The translations under genes and the position numbers were made by a program. The notes below the pieces were generated by a model, which searched no databases, was not told where the DNA came from, and saw only the letters and a list, made by a program, of their open reading frames with translations. DNA of 64,000 nt from Pseudomonas baetica (GTDB lineage: Bacteria > Pseudomonadota > Gammaproteobacteria > Pseudomonadales > Pseudomonadaceae), in contig NZ_PHHE01000001.1 of assembly GCF_002813455.1 (NCBI RefSeq), positions 6,045,001 to 6,109,000 of the forward strand, given 5' to 3'. Positions 17,061-26,435 of this stretch are shown piece by piece; positions within the stretch are counted from its first letter, which is position 1, and the number at the start of each line of letters is the position of its first letter.

Positions 17061-17375
17061 ATGGATAAAAGAACACACGGCCCCGCCTTTGTGCGCCGCC
17101 AGATCCCACTCACCGACTGCCCATCCTGTGCCGGAAAGGGGTTGGTCAAGGGCGTGTTTCATCAGCTTGATTGCATCGGTTGCCATGCCTCCGGCCTGGT
17201 AGATGCCGAAACACTGGAGCCGCTCCCGGTGGACGATCTGATCGTTCAGCTCGGCATGCTGATCCGGCAAGAGCGCCACGTTGCGACATTGCCGCGGGAG
17301 CCATTGACCATGGCCGATCTGTACCAGCAAACCAACACTCGCGGGCCCGGTGGCTCAGCCATTAAAGGGGACTGA
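17061..17375 (+). CDS. Small protein with CxxC motifs, hypothetical
   Basis: 104 residues. CPSCAGKG (about 20-27) and CIGCHASG (about 38-45) form a DnaJ-like zinc-binding pair. It begins 2 bases after the integrase stop and precedes a Q-like gene. Similar small zinc proteins occur upstream of antiterminator genes in Pseudomonas prophages; the function is unknown. Confidence 0.7.
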   Translation: MDKRTHGPAFVRRQIPLTDCPSCAGKGLVKGVFHQLDCIGCHASGLVDAETLEPLPVDDLIVQLGMLIRQERHVATLPREPLTMADLYQQTNTRGPGGSAIKGD

Positions 17376-17377
17376 TC

Positions 17378-17731
17378 ATGGCGAGAACGAAGAACTTGAC
17401 CGAGCGCAGCGCCGAAGATCTGCTGGAGCATTGGGGTCGCTGGGTTGTGCTGGGCTCGGGTGTGTCGTGCTGCGCATCCCGCGAGAACACGCTGCACACT
17501 CCGATGATCACTGATGACGATGCGCTGATGATTGACGGTTTAATGGGCCGGCTGCTGAAGCGCTACCCGGAATGCGGCAATGTGTTGATGAAGTACTACA
17601 CCGCCCGGGACAAGGCTCTGATCGATGTCGGCAAGAAAATGGGCTTCGGCGAAGAGAAGACTCGCCAACTCTGGAAGGCTGGAATTGCATGGATTGACGG
17701 TGCTCTGGATTTTCGGCGCGAAGCCGCTTGA
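17378..17731 (+). CDS. Antiterminator Q-like protein
   Basis: 117 residues. The sequence (MARTKNLTERSAEDLLEHWG, then YPECGNVLMKYYTARDKALI and a C-terminal HTH-like GEEKTRQLWKAGIAWIDGAL) and its place at the end of the early region, before lysis and structural genes, fit the phage antitermination Q family. It would let polymerase pass late terminators, several of which are seen between 18.5 and 38.6 kb. Confidence 0.78.
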   Translation: MARTKNLTERSAEDLLEHWGRWVVLGSGVSCCASRENTLHTPMITDDDALMIDGLMGRLLKRYPECGNVLMKYYTARDKALIDVGKKMGFGEEKTRQLWKAGIAWIDGALDFRREAA

Positions 17732-17784
17732 CAGGCCCGGGGACTGGCTATAGATTTCAGTTACTTTGCGGTTTTTCCGCGTGC

Positions 17785-17813
17785 AAAGCCCGACCCAAGA
17801 GTCGGGCTTTTTG
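17785..17813 (+). terminator. Rho-independent terminator after Q
   Basis: AAAGCCCGACccaagaGTCGGGCTTTTTG; a strong stem followed by Ts, about 55 bases after the stop of the Q-like gene. Confidence 0.85.
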
Positions 17814-17924
17814 CTGTCGTAAGACGGTAACCCAGTTTAAGTGGTTTGTTACTTGTCGAGATTAGGTTTTAATCTCAGCATCAGTATTCCTGAAAGCTAT
17901 GTGTCGTTTCTTAAGGAACAAGAA

Positions 17925-18470
17925 GTGGAAGTAGTCAATGTCTCAGTTTGGATTCCTATAATTACTCTTGTTGTAGGTATATTTCTGAAAGGCGTGTTTG
18001 ACGCCTGGATGGAAAATAAAAAAACAAACTTCGAGCGTGAATCAAGAATGGAGAAGCGTAAAGAAATAATATTGTTGCAGCGCATTGAGTCACAGAGGAA
18101 AGCTCTCGGTGAACTGCAGGTTGCTCTTGCTGACTTGATGCGTTCAACCACCAAACTACACCGTTACGATTTAAAGCAGCACAAGGAACAAGGATACTGG
18201 GATCGTGAGAGCGCGCCAGAGGAGCTGACTGAAAAGTCTAGGGATAATTTTCGAGCCGTCACGCTGATAAAGGTAAGGATAGGTAGTGGGAAACTCAGAG
18301 ATTTAACCAGTAAGTTAACTTTGTTGTGTGCTGGTCTTCCCCACACTGACTCTCCTGAAGTGGCTGCTGAGAATTATGATGCCTCAACGATTCTATATTC
18401 AAAGTTGAATAAGAAAATAGGGAAGGCGCTCATAGCTTTAGAGCGTGAGGAGCAAGCACTATTTCAGTGA
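17925..18470 (+). CDS. Membrane-anchored coiled-coil protein, unknown
   Basis: The likely start is GTG 17925, seven bases after AAGGA; the frame itself is open from 17841. The 181-residue product begins with one hydrophobic helix (VSVWIPIITLVVGIFLKGVF) followed by a long charged, heptad-like helical region. Markedly AT-rich and flanked by terminators on both sides, so it is probably a separately acquired cargo gene between Q and the holin. It has the same anchor-plus-coiled-coil design as the left-arm genes at 1147 and 4794. Not recognised. Confidence 0.65.
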   Translation: MEVVNVSVWIPIITLVVGIFLKGVFDAWMENKKTNFERESRMEKRKEIILLQRIESQRKALGELQVALADLMRSTTKLHRYDLKQHKEQGYWDRESAPEELTEKSRDNFRAVTLIKVRIGSGKLRDLTSKLTLLCAGLPHTDSPEVAAENYDASTILYSKLNKKIGKALIALEREEQALFQ

Positions 18471-18541
18471 TTGGCTTTATTTTAGTTGTTTGAAATAAAG
18501 AGTCAGGTTAGGAACCGGGCTTTTGCTTTGTACATTCAATG

Positions 18542-18567
18542 AGCCTCGGCATTCGCCGGGGCTTTTT
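18542..18567 (+). terminator. Rho-independent terminator before the holin
   Basis: AGCCTCGGCattcGCCGGGGCTTTTT, between the membrane-protein gene and the holin. Confidence 0.8.
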
Positions 18568-18654
18568 CGTTTTCGGTTCCACCACACCCATCGCTCCGAG
18601 CTGGGAGTGCTGCTGGGGCCGAGCCTATCAATGACGCCACCAAGGCTTTGAGCA

Positions 18655-18999
18655 ATGACAAACGAGCAGCAAGCGCTGGCAGACATGCCGATTTGGTTAG
18701 TGATCGTCCTGGCTCTGGTCGGTGGCGTATCGGGAGAGATGTGGCGGGCCGACAAGGATGGGGCGCGTGGCTGGGCATTGTTGCGCAGGCTGGCACTTCG
18801 GTCCGGCGCCTGCATTGTGTGCGGGGTATCGGCGATGATGCTGATGATCGCCGCCGGCATGACAATCTGGACGGCGGGCGCCTTGGGTTGCCTAACTGCG
18901 ATGGCAGGTGCAGATGTGGCCATCGGGTTGTACGAACGCTGGGCTGCCAAGCGGCTTGGCGTGTGCGATGTCCCGCCGAATGGCGGCGGACCAGCCTGA
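18655..18999 (+). CDS. Phage holin family protein
   Basis: 114 residues with three hydrophobic helices: about 12-27 (MPIWLVIVLALVGGVSG), 50-72 (GACIVCGVSAMMLMIAAGMT) and 74-92. A basic loop (RADKDGARGWALLRR) follows the first helix. This fits the small three-helix holins placed upstream of the terminase in many Pseudomonas prophages, separate from the endolysin at 39.7 kb. It would form the membrane lesion that times lysis. Confidence 0.8.
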   Translation: MTNEQQALADMPIWLVIVLALVGGVSGEMWRADKDGARGWALLRRLALRSGACIVCGVSAMMLMIAAGMTIWTAGALGCLTAMAGADVAIGLYERWAAKRLGVCDVPPNGGGPA

Positions 19000-19307
19000 A
19001 ACCGCCGGGGACCCTGGAGTTATTCGAAGGGTACGGGGTCGGAAACCCGCGGGAAAGCGTTAGCCACAGGGCTGGAAAGTTAGTTGACAGCGGTTGACAG
19101 GTTGACAAGGAATTCTGTGTTTTCAGCGACAGGGTTCGCATGATCCAAACAGTGTTTTTTAGTGGAGTCCCCCCGGTTCTATTGGGCTGTAGGCGTTTTC
19201 ATGCCTGTTCAATTTCTTGAACAGCAGCCCCTGTGCAATGGCCAGAAGGCTTGTCAACTAAGCCGGGTTAGTTGACAGGCTTAACAAGCCACGACGATGG
19301 AGGCCGC
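19000..19307. other. Repeat-rich region before the terminase: likely packaging site
   Basis: No gene seen. TTAGTTGACAG occurs at 19080-19090 and 19268-19278; GTTGACA is repeated in tandem at 19083, 19093 and 19101; an inverted copy TTGTCAACTAA at 19251-19261 makes a stem with the second TTAGTTGACAG. A perfect inverted repeat CTGTTCAAtttcTTGAACAG lies at 19205-19224. Repeats just before terminase small subunit genes are often its binding site (cos or pac); a promoter role is also possible. Confidence 0.6.
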
Positions 19308-19877
19308 ATGGCTTTTGTAACTCGCAAGGAGTACTGCGAGCTGAAGGGGTGGTCTCGGCAGTACGTTGGTAAGCTGGTCAAGAATGAACGACTGGTTCTG
19401 AATGCTGCCGGGCAGATTGATGTGGAGGCCAGCGAGCAGCTTCTGGCCATGACGAGCGACCCGAGCAAGGCCGCCGTCGCCGCTCGACATGAACGCAATC
19501 GCCCGAAGCGGAGTGATCAGCGACCGCTGGAAATAGTCATCGCAGACTTTGTAGATGACCCCTCTGGTCAGGTACCCGACTTTCAAAAGTCACGCGCTCT
19601 TCGTGAGCACTACCTATCGCTTCAGGAAAAAGACAACTTCCTTAAAGCCCGAGGCACCTTGGTAGAGCGCAAAGCGGTCGAAGATGCGGCCTATAACGCC
19701 GGTCGCTTACTGCGTGATCTTTTGCTTGGAATGGCGCCACAGCTATCGCCGGAACTGGCCTCGCTGTCTGATCCATGGCAAATCGAAAAGCGTCTGACGT
19801 CGGCTTTGCGACAAACACTGGAAGATGCTGAGCGGCTGTCAGCAGCAGATCTACAACAAGCCATTACCCCGAGCTAA
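19308..19877 (+). CDS. Terminase small subunit-like DNA packaging protein
   Basis: ATG 19308, with GGAG upstream, gives 189 residues. The N-terminal part (VTRKEYCELKGWSRQYVGKL) is a winged-HTH-like motif of Nu1/terminase small subunits; a basic linker and helical C-terminal part follow. It should recognise the packaging site, plausibly the repeats directly upstream, and hand DNA to the large subunit encoded 4 bases downstream. Confidence 0.8.
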   Translation: MAFVTRKEYCELKGWSRQYVGKLVKNERLVLNAAGQIDVEASEQLLAMTSDPSKAAVAARHERNRPKRSDQRPLEIVIADFVDDPSGQVPDFQKSRALREHYLSLQEKDNFLKARGTLVERKAVEDAAYNAGRLLRDLLLGMAPQLSPELASLSDPWQIEKRLTSALRQTLEDAERLSAADLQQAITPS

Positions 19878-19881
19878 ACCT

Positions 19882-21873
19882 ATGTCCTTAGAAATGTCGA
19901 ACGGTGCGACGGTGTACCGCGAAGCGTATTTCCGTGGGCAGCGACCAGAGCCAGATGTCTGGATTGATCAGTGGGCCGACGAGTACATGCGCATCCCGCG
20001 CGACACGGGTGCGGCCGAGCCTGGTCAATACCACACTTCGCGTACCCCTTATGCGCGTGAGCCGATGCGCTGTCTGTCACCAGCCCACCCGTGCAAACGC
20101 GTGGTGACTATGGTGGCTTCGCAGTTGATGAAAACGCAGATCGCCTTGAACTGGATCGGTGGCCTGATCCATATGGCACCGTCCAACATCCTCACGTTGT
20201 TGCCCAGTCTTGGGTTGGCCAAGCGGGTATCGTCGCGGATTGGTAAAACCATCAAGGCCACGCCGGTGCTGCGTGAGCGCGTGGCGTCCAACCGCTCGCG
20301 GGATGCGCGCAACACCATGGACACGAAGGAGTTCGAGGGTGGTTCGCTGTACATCACCACGGCCGGTTCAGCGGCCAACCTGGCGGAGCTTTCCGCACGC
20401 TACATCTACGGCGACGAGGTTGATCGCTGGAGTGTGGACGTGGGCGAAGAGGGCGATCCGGTCGAACTGGCCGAGACTCGCGGCAGTACTTTCGGCCGTA
20501 ACGCCAAATTTTATTTTTCCAGTTCGCCGACGGTCAGGGGGGCGTCACGGATCGCTGATTTGTTTGAGGTCAGCGATCAGCGTTACTACTACGTGCCGTG
20601 CCCAACCTGTGACCACATGCAGGTTCTCGAATGGGAGCGTTTGCATTACTCGGCGGACTTTCAGGTTGTGCATTACCAATGTGCCGGCCCCGACTGCGAC
20701 GTCCTGATCGATGAGCGCTATAAGGGCGAGATGCTGGCGAAAGGGGAGTGGCGGGCACACACCCAAGGCGATGGCGAAACCATTGGTTTTAACTTGAATG
20801 CGCTGTACTCGCCGCCCGGCTGGACGGGTTGGGCGTCGTTGGCCAAGCAATTCGAGAAGGCTAAAAAGGCTCAGGCCAAAGGCGATCTGGAGCCGATGCA
20901 GGTGTTTTATAACACCCGTCTGGCCAAGGTCTGGGATAGCGCTCAGGAGCAAACCTCTGCCGGTGTGCTGATGGATCGGGCGCGACTGGAAAGCTACGGG
21001 CTTGGCTCAATGCCCGACGGCGTATTGATGTTGACCGCTTCCGTTGACACCCAAGCCAACCGCCTGGAACTGATGGTGATGGGTTGGGGCGCTGGCATGG
21101 AGCGCTGGGTGGTCGACTTTCAAGTGGTCTCCGGCGACCCTGCCGATGAGCGCACCTGGGTGGCGCTGGATGAGTTACTCAAGGCCCGTTACCGACACCC
21201 TTGTGGTGCTGAGCTGATGATCATGGCTACTGCGGTCGACTCCGGTGGTAACCATACGGATGAGGTCTATCAGTTCTGTCGTATGCGCCGCTGGCGCAGT
21301 GTGTTCGCCATCAAAGGGGCGAGCAAGCGGGGCCGGCCGGTGATCGCGCAGCGACCTTCGATGGTCGACGTGACATGGAAGGGCCTGACTGAACGGCATG
21401 GCGCCGAGCTATGGATTGTCGGTACCGACACGGCGAAGGACTGGATCTACAACCGCTATGCATTCGACACCGGCCCGGGAGCGCTGCACTTTGCCAACGA
21501 CCTGCCGGATGACTTTTTCGCCCAGTGTGTGGCTGAGCGCAAAGTCACCCGTTACGTCAGGGGGCATAAACGCATCGAATGGACCAAGGGCAAGGCCGAG
21601 CGCAACGAAGCGCTCGACCTGTTGGTTTACAACCTGGCCATGGCCCATTACCTCGGCATCAATCGCTACCAGGATCACGATTGGGCGCGGATTCGGCAGG
21701 CGGTCATCCAGTCGGCTTCGGGCGATAGTGGCCAACCCGTTCAGAGCGAGCGGCTCAGCCGGCCAGTCGAAACACCGGCAGCACCACAGGCGCAACCAGC
21801 CGTGAAATCACGTCCGGCAGCCGCTCCCCCACAACGCCGCAGCTCCACCAGTGGCTACCTGAAGAGACGCTGA
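19882..21873 (+). CDS. Terminase large subunit, GpA family
   Basis: ATG 19882 gives 663 residues, usual for lambda-type GpA. The N-terminal ATPase region (VVTMVASQLMKTQIALNWIG, then the acidic segment IYGDEVDRWSVD) powers packaging; the C-terminal half carries the nuclease (AVDSGGNHTDEVYQFC near residue 450). A Cys pair at about 250 (CPTCDHMQ) and CAGPDCD suggests a metal-binding insertion. It cuts concatemers and fills proheads. Confidence 0.93.
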   Translation: MSLEMSNGATVYREAYFRGQRPEPDVWIDQWADEYMRIPRDTGAAEPGQYHTSRTPYAREPMRCLSPAHPCKRVVTMVASQLMKTQIALNWIGGLIHMAPSNILTLLPSLGLAKRVSSRIGKTIKATPVLRERVASNRSRDARNTMDTKEFEGGSLYITTAGSAANLAELSARYIYGDEVDRWSVDVGEEGDPVELAETRGSTFGRNAKFYFSSSPTVRGASRIADLFEVSDQRYYYVPCPTCDHMQVLEWERLHYSADFQVVHYQCAGPDCDVLIDERYKGEMLAKGEWRAHTQGDGETIGFNLNALYSPPGWTGWASLAKQFEKAKKAQAKGDLEPMQVFYNTRLAKVWDSAQEQTSAGVLMDRARLESYGLGSMPDGVLMLTASVDTQANRLELMVMGWGAGMERWVVDFQVVSGDPADERTWVALDELLKARYRHPCGAELMIMATAVDSGGNHTDEVYQFCRMRRWRSVFAIKGASKRGRPVIAQRPSMVDVTWKGLTERHGAELWIVGTDTAKDWIYNRYAFDTGPGALHFANDLPDDFFAQCVAERKVTRYVRGHKRIEWTKGKAERNEALDLLVYNLAMAHYLGINRYQDHDWARIRQAVIQSASGDSGQPVQSERLSRPVETPAAPQAQPAVKSRPAAAPPQRRSSTSGYLKRR

Positions 21874-21874
21874 T

Positions 21875-22081
21875 ATGTCATTTACGAAAAAGCACCTCGA
21901 CGCGGTTGAGGCGGCCATTGCTCGCGGTGAGAAAACTGTGCGCTACACCGACCGTACCGTGGAATACCGCACGGTCGATGAGCTGCTCAAGGCGCGCGAA
22001 GAAATACGCTCGTCGCTGGCCAGCGCCGCCGGGCCACGTTCGCGCGTGGTTCGCCTTTATCACGGAGGCAAGGGACTTTAA
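21875..22081 (+). CDS. gpW-like head-tail joining protein
   Basis: 68 residues, starting directly after the terminase stop. Charged helix plus beta-hairpin (VRYTDRTVEYRTVDELLKAR) as in lambda gpW, which seals the portal after packaging. Its stop overlaps the portal ATG by one base. Confidence 0.88.
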   Translation: MSFTKKHLDAVEAAIARGEKTVRYTDRTVEYRTVDELLKAREEIRSSLASAAGPRSRVVRLYHGGKGL

Positions 22082-23562
22082 TGGCCCGACATTTTCCGAC
22101 GTTGACCCGTAACGGCTTTGTGCTGCCGTCCAACATCAAGGCCAGTTACGAAGGCGCTGGTGAAGGCCGCCGATCCGCTAACTGGGACGCTCCCGACAAC
22201 GGGATCAACAGCATCAACACCCCGGCACTGCGCAATTTGCGGTCGCGCTCCCGGGCAGCGGTTCGCAATGACCCGTATGCCTTCAACGTCATCGACAAGC
22301 GCGTCAGCAACCTGATCGGCACCGGCATCACCCCTCGGCCAGCGACCGATGATGATGCCCTGCGCAAGCTGCTGCAGGAGCTGTGGAGCGATTGGGTTGA
22401 TGAATCTGATGCGGATGACCGCACCGACTTTTACGGCCAGCAGGCGCTGGTGGCGCGCACGGTGGAAACATCGGGTGAATGCTTTGTTCGCTTGCGTCCT
22501 CGCAGTCGGGACGAAGGCCTGGCGGTTCCGCTGCAGTTGCAGATTCTGGCGCCGGAGTTCGTGCCGCACGACAAATTCGAGAGCACCAAGAACGGCAACG
22601 TCATCCGCGCCGGCATCGAGTTCACGCCCGGCGGCAAGCGGGTCGCGTATTGGATGTACCTGTCGCACCCGCGTGATGCGGCCTCGTTGAACGCCGGCTA
22701 CAACCAGCTAGTGCGCGTCCCGGCCGCGCAGGTGCTGCACATCTTCGAACCGGTGGAGCCTGGCCAGTTGCGCGGTGTGCCGCGATTGTCGCCGGTACTC
22801 AAACGGCTGCGCAGTTTGGACAACTACGACGACGCGGTGCTGTTCCGTCAGGAGGTGGCCAACCTGTTCGCCGGTTTCATCAAGCGCCCGTCGCCTGACT
22901 CGGGTCCGGCTCCACGCGATCCGGTCACCGGCGCGTTGCTGGATTTGGACCGTGACGGTTTCACCCCCATGGTCGCGCTCGAACCCGGCACCATGCAGGA
23001 ACTTGGGCCGGGAGAGGAGGTTGAGTTTTCCAAACCGCCGGATGCGGGCAACAACTACCCGGACTTCATGCGGCAGCAATTGATGGCTGCAGCAGCGGGA
23101 TTGGGCACGCCTTACGAGATCCTCACCGGCGACATGCGCGGCATCAACGATCGAGCGCTGCGGGTGGTACTCAACGAGTTTCGGCGTCGCCTGGAACAAC
23201 TGCAGTTCAGCGTGTACGTGCATCAACTCTGCCGCCCGGTACGGGCTGCGTGGATGGACATGGCGGTGCTGTCGGGTGTCTTGGTGCTGGACGATTACGC
23301 ACAGAAGCGCCGCCAATACCTGCGCACCCGCTGGGTGCCACAAGGCTGGGCTTACATCCAGCCGGTGCAGGACGTGCAGGCGCGAGCGATGGAGGTTAGA
23401 GCCGGTTTTTCGTCGCGCAGCGAGATGGTTTTGCGCACTGGCTACGACGCCGAAACGGTCGATCTGGAAAACGCTGCTGATCTGGCACGCGCCACCTTAT
23501 TGGGCCTCAACTACAACACCCTTGATGCCGTCGAAGACACCGACGACAAGGAGCAACCATGA
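22081..23562 (+). CDS. Portal protein, lambda family
   Basis: 493 residues. Conserved blocks of the lambda portal family (PF05136) are seen: NLRSRSRAAVRNDPYAFNVI near residue 50 and ETSGECFVRLRP near 133, then LHIFEPVEPGQLRGVPRLSP near 220. It forms the ring through which DNA enters the head. Overlaps the protease gene by 4 bases. Confidence 0.93.
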   Translation: MARHFPTLTRNGFVLPSNIKASYEGAGEGRRSANWDAPDNGINSINTPALRNLRSRSRAAVRNDPYAFNVIDKRVSNLIGTGITPRPATDDDALRKLLQELWSDWVDESDADDRTDFYGQQALVARTVETSGECFVRLRPRSRDEGLAVPLQLQILAPEFVPHDKFESTKNGNVIRAGIEFTPGGKRVAYWMYLSHPRDAASLNAGYNQLVRVPAAQVLHIFEPVEPGQLRGVPRLSPVLKRLRSLDNYDDAVLFRQEVANLFAGFIKRPSPDSGPAPRDPVTGALLDLDRDGFTPMVALEPGTMQELGPGEEVEFSKPPDAGNNYPDFMRQQLMAAAAGLGTPYEILTGDMRGINDRALRVVLNEFRRRLEQLQFSVYVHQLCRPVRAAWMDMAVLSGVLVLDDYAQKRRQYLRTRWVPQGWAYIQPVQDVQARAMEVRAGFSSRSEMVLRTGYDAETVDLENAADLARATLLGLNYNTLDAVEDTDDKEQP

Positions 23563-24713
23563 GCAAGAGCGCGAAACCGCGTATTTACAACCGCGCCGGC
23601 AAACGCGTCGAGGTTAAGGACAAGACCTGGTACGCCGTTCATGCCAGCGGCGAGGCCGCCGAGCGAGTGATCGAGGTCTTCGTCTATGGCGAGATCGGCG
23701 CGTGGGGTATCACTGCCAATCAGTTCGTGCAGGATCTGCGCGCCATGGATGATGGTGTGTCGCCGGTGGTCGCCGCGTTCAACAGTATCGGCGGTGACCT
23801 TTTCGACGGTCTGGCCATGCACAACGCGCTGTCGCGGCTGGGCGAACGCTGCACCGGCCGGATCGATGCACTGGCAGCGAGTGCCGCCAGTGTGGCCGTG
23901 TGCGGCGCACACCGCGTAGTAATCGCGGCCAACGCCATGTTGATGATTCACAACCCATACACCTATACAGGCGGTAGCGCTGAGGACTTCCGCCGGGTTG
24001 CTGAAGTATTGGATCAGACCTTGGAGGCGATCATCGCGGCCTATAAGGCCAAGGCGCCCGACATTGATGACGCCGAACTGCGGCGAATGGTTGATGCTGA
24101 AACTTGGCTGACCGCCAACGAAGCGGTGGCTTTGGGGCTGGCCGATGAAGTGGGCGACGGCGTCAAGGTCAAAGCCTGTCTCGGTCAAGGCGCGGTGCTG
24201 CAACGATTCCAGAACGCACCGGCTGATTTGCTGGCCCAGCTCGAAGAGCCACCTGAAGCGGATCCTGATCTTGATCCTGTCGATCCGCCGCTGGTGCCGC
24301 CAGTAGTCGACTCGGCCAAGTTGGCATTGATGGTCACTCAGCGCTGCACGGCGGCGGGCATCAGCAACCTGGTCGAGCCGCTGCTCAAGTCAACCCAGCT
24401 TGAAAGCGAAGAGATCGTTTTAGCCGGTCTGGCGCGCGCCAAGGCGGTAAACGACCTCTGCATGGCTGCGCGGCTGCCGGAATTCAGCGCCGAGTATGTC
24501 GCTGCAGGTCTGGACGAGGCGGCGGTGCGGGCGCGTCTGTTCGACAAGATTGTCACCAGCGGTAAGGGCTTTGAAATCGACAACAGTCTGCCGCTGGCGG
24601 ACGACCTGGCGCCCAAGGTGCTGGCCAAACAACCTGACCCCAACTCGATTTGGGCTGCTCGCCAAGCGGCCCAAACTGGAACCGCGCAAAGCGCGAAAGG
24701 AGCAAGAGCATGA
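23559..24713 (+). CDS. ClpP-like head maturation protease
   Basis: 384 residues. The N-terminal half is a ClpP/S49-type fold with the catalytic Ser in LAASAASVAV (about residue 108) and the His in MLMIHNPYT (about 129). The C-terminal half, after an acidic, Pro-rich linker (DPDLDPVDPPLVPP), is probably the scaffold. It processes the prohead like lambda gpC/Nu3. Confidence 0.9.
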   Translation: MSKSAKPRIYNRAGKRVEVKDKTWYAVHASGEAAERVIEVFVYGEIGAWGITANQFVQDLRAMDDGVSPVVAAFNSIGGDLFDGLAMHNALSRLGERCTGRIDALAASAASVAVCGAHRVVIAANAMLMIHNPYTYTGGSAEDFRRVAEVLDQTLEAIIAAYKAKAPDIDDAELRRMVDAETWLTANEAVALGLADEVGDGVKVKACLGQGAVLQRFQNAPADLLAQLEEPPEADPDLDPVDPPLVPPVVDSAKLALMVTQRCTAAGISNLVEPLLKSTQLESEEIVLAGLARAKAVNDLCMAARLPEFSAEYVAAGLDEAAVRARLFDKIVTSGKGFEIDNSLPLADDLAPKVLAKQPDPNSIWAARQAAQTGTAQSAKGARA

Positions 24714-25054
24714 CCATCAAACAGGAACCGATGCACGCGGGTGAATTCCTGCTGTCCGAAGGCGCCGGCAATATTTCGCGTGAAGCGATCAACGTCGCGG
24801 CCGGTCCAGAGTTGTGGCCCGGACAAATCCTCGGACTGGTGACCGCCTCCGGCGAATTCGCACCGTACGAACCGACGGCAGAGGACGGCACTGAAAACGC
24901 GGTCGCCATTCTGTACGGCCCGCTCGGTGAATCCGATGTGGTGCGTCGCGGTCGCGCCGTGGTGCGGTTGGCCGAGGTCAGCGAAGCGCACCTGACCGGT
25001 CTGGATCTGGCCGCCGAGAAAGCGCTCGCCACTCATTTCGTGATCGTCCGCTAA
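24710..25054 (+). CDS. Head decoration protein D
   Basis: ATG 24710 overlaps the protease stop and gives 114 residues, the size of lambda gpD. The sequence (GEFLLSEGAGNISREAINVA, later TAEDGTENAVAILYGPL) matches the family, which stabilises the capsid at three-fold sites. Confidence 0.9.
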   Translation: MTIKQEPMHAGEFLLSEGAGNISREAINVAAGPELWPGQILGLVTASGEFAPYEPTAEDGTENAVAILYGPLGESDVVRRGRAVVRLAEVSEAHLTGLDLAAEKALATHFVIVR

Positions 25055-25075
25055 GTCGATCCTTCTTTTGTATGC

Positions 25076-25098
25076 ATCCCGCCGCGTGCGGGATTTTT
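25076..25098 (+). terminator. Intrinsic terminator ahead of the capsid gene
   Basis: ATCCCgccgcgtgcGGGATTTTT, followed 9 bases later by a CTGGAG ribosome-binding site. One of at least four such hairpin-plus-CTGGAG junctions in the late operon; it may act as attenuator, be read through under Q, or protect 3' ends. Confidence 0.75.
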
Positions 25099-25116
25099 CG
25101 TTTCTGGAGAGTACCC

Positions 25117-26112
25117 ATGGCCGATATCGCCATTTTTGAAGACGAAGCGTTTACCGTTATCTCGCTGACCGCTGCGCTCAATGATCAACCCTACCTGCCG
25201 GGCCGCATCAGCGCCCTGGGCCTGTTCCGCGAGGAAGGCATTACCACCCTGACCGTGCAGATTGAAAAGGACGGTGACACCCTGGCACTCGTGCCTGCCG
25301 GTGAGCGCGGTGGTTCTGGCCTGGTGGTTGCTGCCAGCAAGCGCAACCTAATCCCGTTCAACACCGTGCACCTGCCGGAGCGTTTCACCATCAAGGCGGA
25401 TGAGATCCAAGGCATCCGCGCCTTCGGCACTCGCACTGAGCTGCAGGCGGTGCAGGACGTGGTCAATGCCCGTCTGGCTAAGGCGCGTCGTCAGTTGGAC
25501 GCAACGCATGAGTTCCAGCGCATGGGCGCACTCAACGGCCAGATCCTCGACGCCGATGGCCAGACCGTACTGCTGGATCTCTATGAGCGCTTCGGTGTGC
25601 AGCGTCAGAAGATGTCCATGGGGCTGACTAAGGCCGATACCGAGCTGCGCGTCATGTGCGGTGAGGCGCTGGACATGCAGGAGGATGCGCTGGGCAGCGT
25701 GACCAGTACCGGTTCGCGCGCTTTCTGCGGCAAGAACTTCTGGAACAAGCTGATCGTTCATAAGTCGGTCAAAGAGACCTACCTCAACAGTCAGCAAGCG
25801 GCAGCGCTGCGTGGCGACGCCCGGGAAAGCTTCGAGTTCGGCGGCATCATCTGGGAACGTTACCGTGGCAAGGTCGCCGGCGTGTCTTTTGTCCACGACG
25901 ACAAGGCGCTGCTGGTTCCCGAAGGCGTGCCCGATCTTTACATCTCGGTGTTCGCGCCGGCCGACTACATGGAAACGGTCAACACCCAGGGTATCCCGTA
26001 CTACAGCATGATTGAGCCGCTGCCCTTCAACAAAGGTATGGCCGGTGAGGCTCAGTCCAACCCGTTGCACCTGTGCACTCGACCGCGCGCTCAGATCCTG
26101 CTGGAACTCTGA
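25117..26112 (+). CDS. Major capsid protein E
   Basis: ATG 25117 with CTGGAGAG upstream gives 331 residues. It matches the lambda gpE family (PF03864): ITTLTVQIEKDGDTLALVP near the N-terminus and WNKLIVHKSVKETYLN and PYYSMIEPLPFNKGMAGE later. It builds the icosahedral shell with decoration protein D. Confidence 0.93.
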   Translation: MADIAIFEDEAFTVISLTAALNDQPYLPGRISALGLFREEGITTLTVQIEKDGDTLALVPAGERGGSGLVVAASKRNLIPFNTVHLPERFTIKADEIQGIRAFGTRTELQAVQDVVNARLAKARRQLDATHEFQRMGALNGQILDADGQTVLLDLYERFGVQRQKMSMGLTKADTELRVMCGEALDMQEDALGSVTSTGSRAFCGKNFWNKLIVHKSVKETYLNSQQAAALRGDARESFEFGGIIWERYRGKVAGVSFVHDDKALLVPEGVPDLYISVFAPADYMETVNTQGIPYYSMIEPLPFNKGMAGEAQSNPLHLCTRPRAQILLEL

Positions 26113-26114
26113 CC

Positions 26115-26435
26115 GTGGGCTTTCGCGATCTGATCGCCGACATCGACGCGGTGGTGTTCGAAACGCTGGGTGATACGGCGCGGATCGAGGGTCGCGAAGA
26201 GCCAGTGTTCGGCATGTTTGCCGCGCCCTGGCTGCAACCCAAGTTCGGCAAGCTCAACACCGGTTTGCGAGAGCCGCGCTTCGAGATTCGTGTCAGCGAT
26301 TCGCAAGGTCTGGAGCAGGGCATGCTGGTCAGCGTTGACCTGCCTGCCCTGGATGGCGGCGGTGACTACGACTTGATCCAGATTGAACCGAGCGGCGACG
26401 GTCTGGTCGCCCTGATTCTGAGGTTGCGGCCATGA
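26115..26435 (+). CDS. Head-tail attachment protein, FII-like
   Basis: GTG 26115, two bases after the capsid stop, gives 106 residues. Position (after E, before Z) and size fit the lambda gpFII head-tail attachment family; the C-terminal part is beta-rich (YDLIQIEPSGDGLVALIL). Starts with valine codon; no ATG is available nearby. Confidence 0.72.
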   Translation: MGFRDLIADIDAVVFETLGDTARIEGREEPVFGMFAAPWLQPKFGKLNTGLREPRFEIRVSDSQGLEQGMLVSVDLPALDGGGDYDLIQIEPSGDGLVALILRLRP

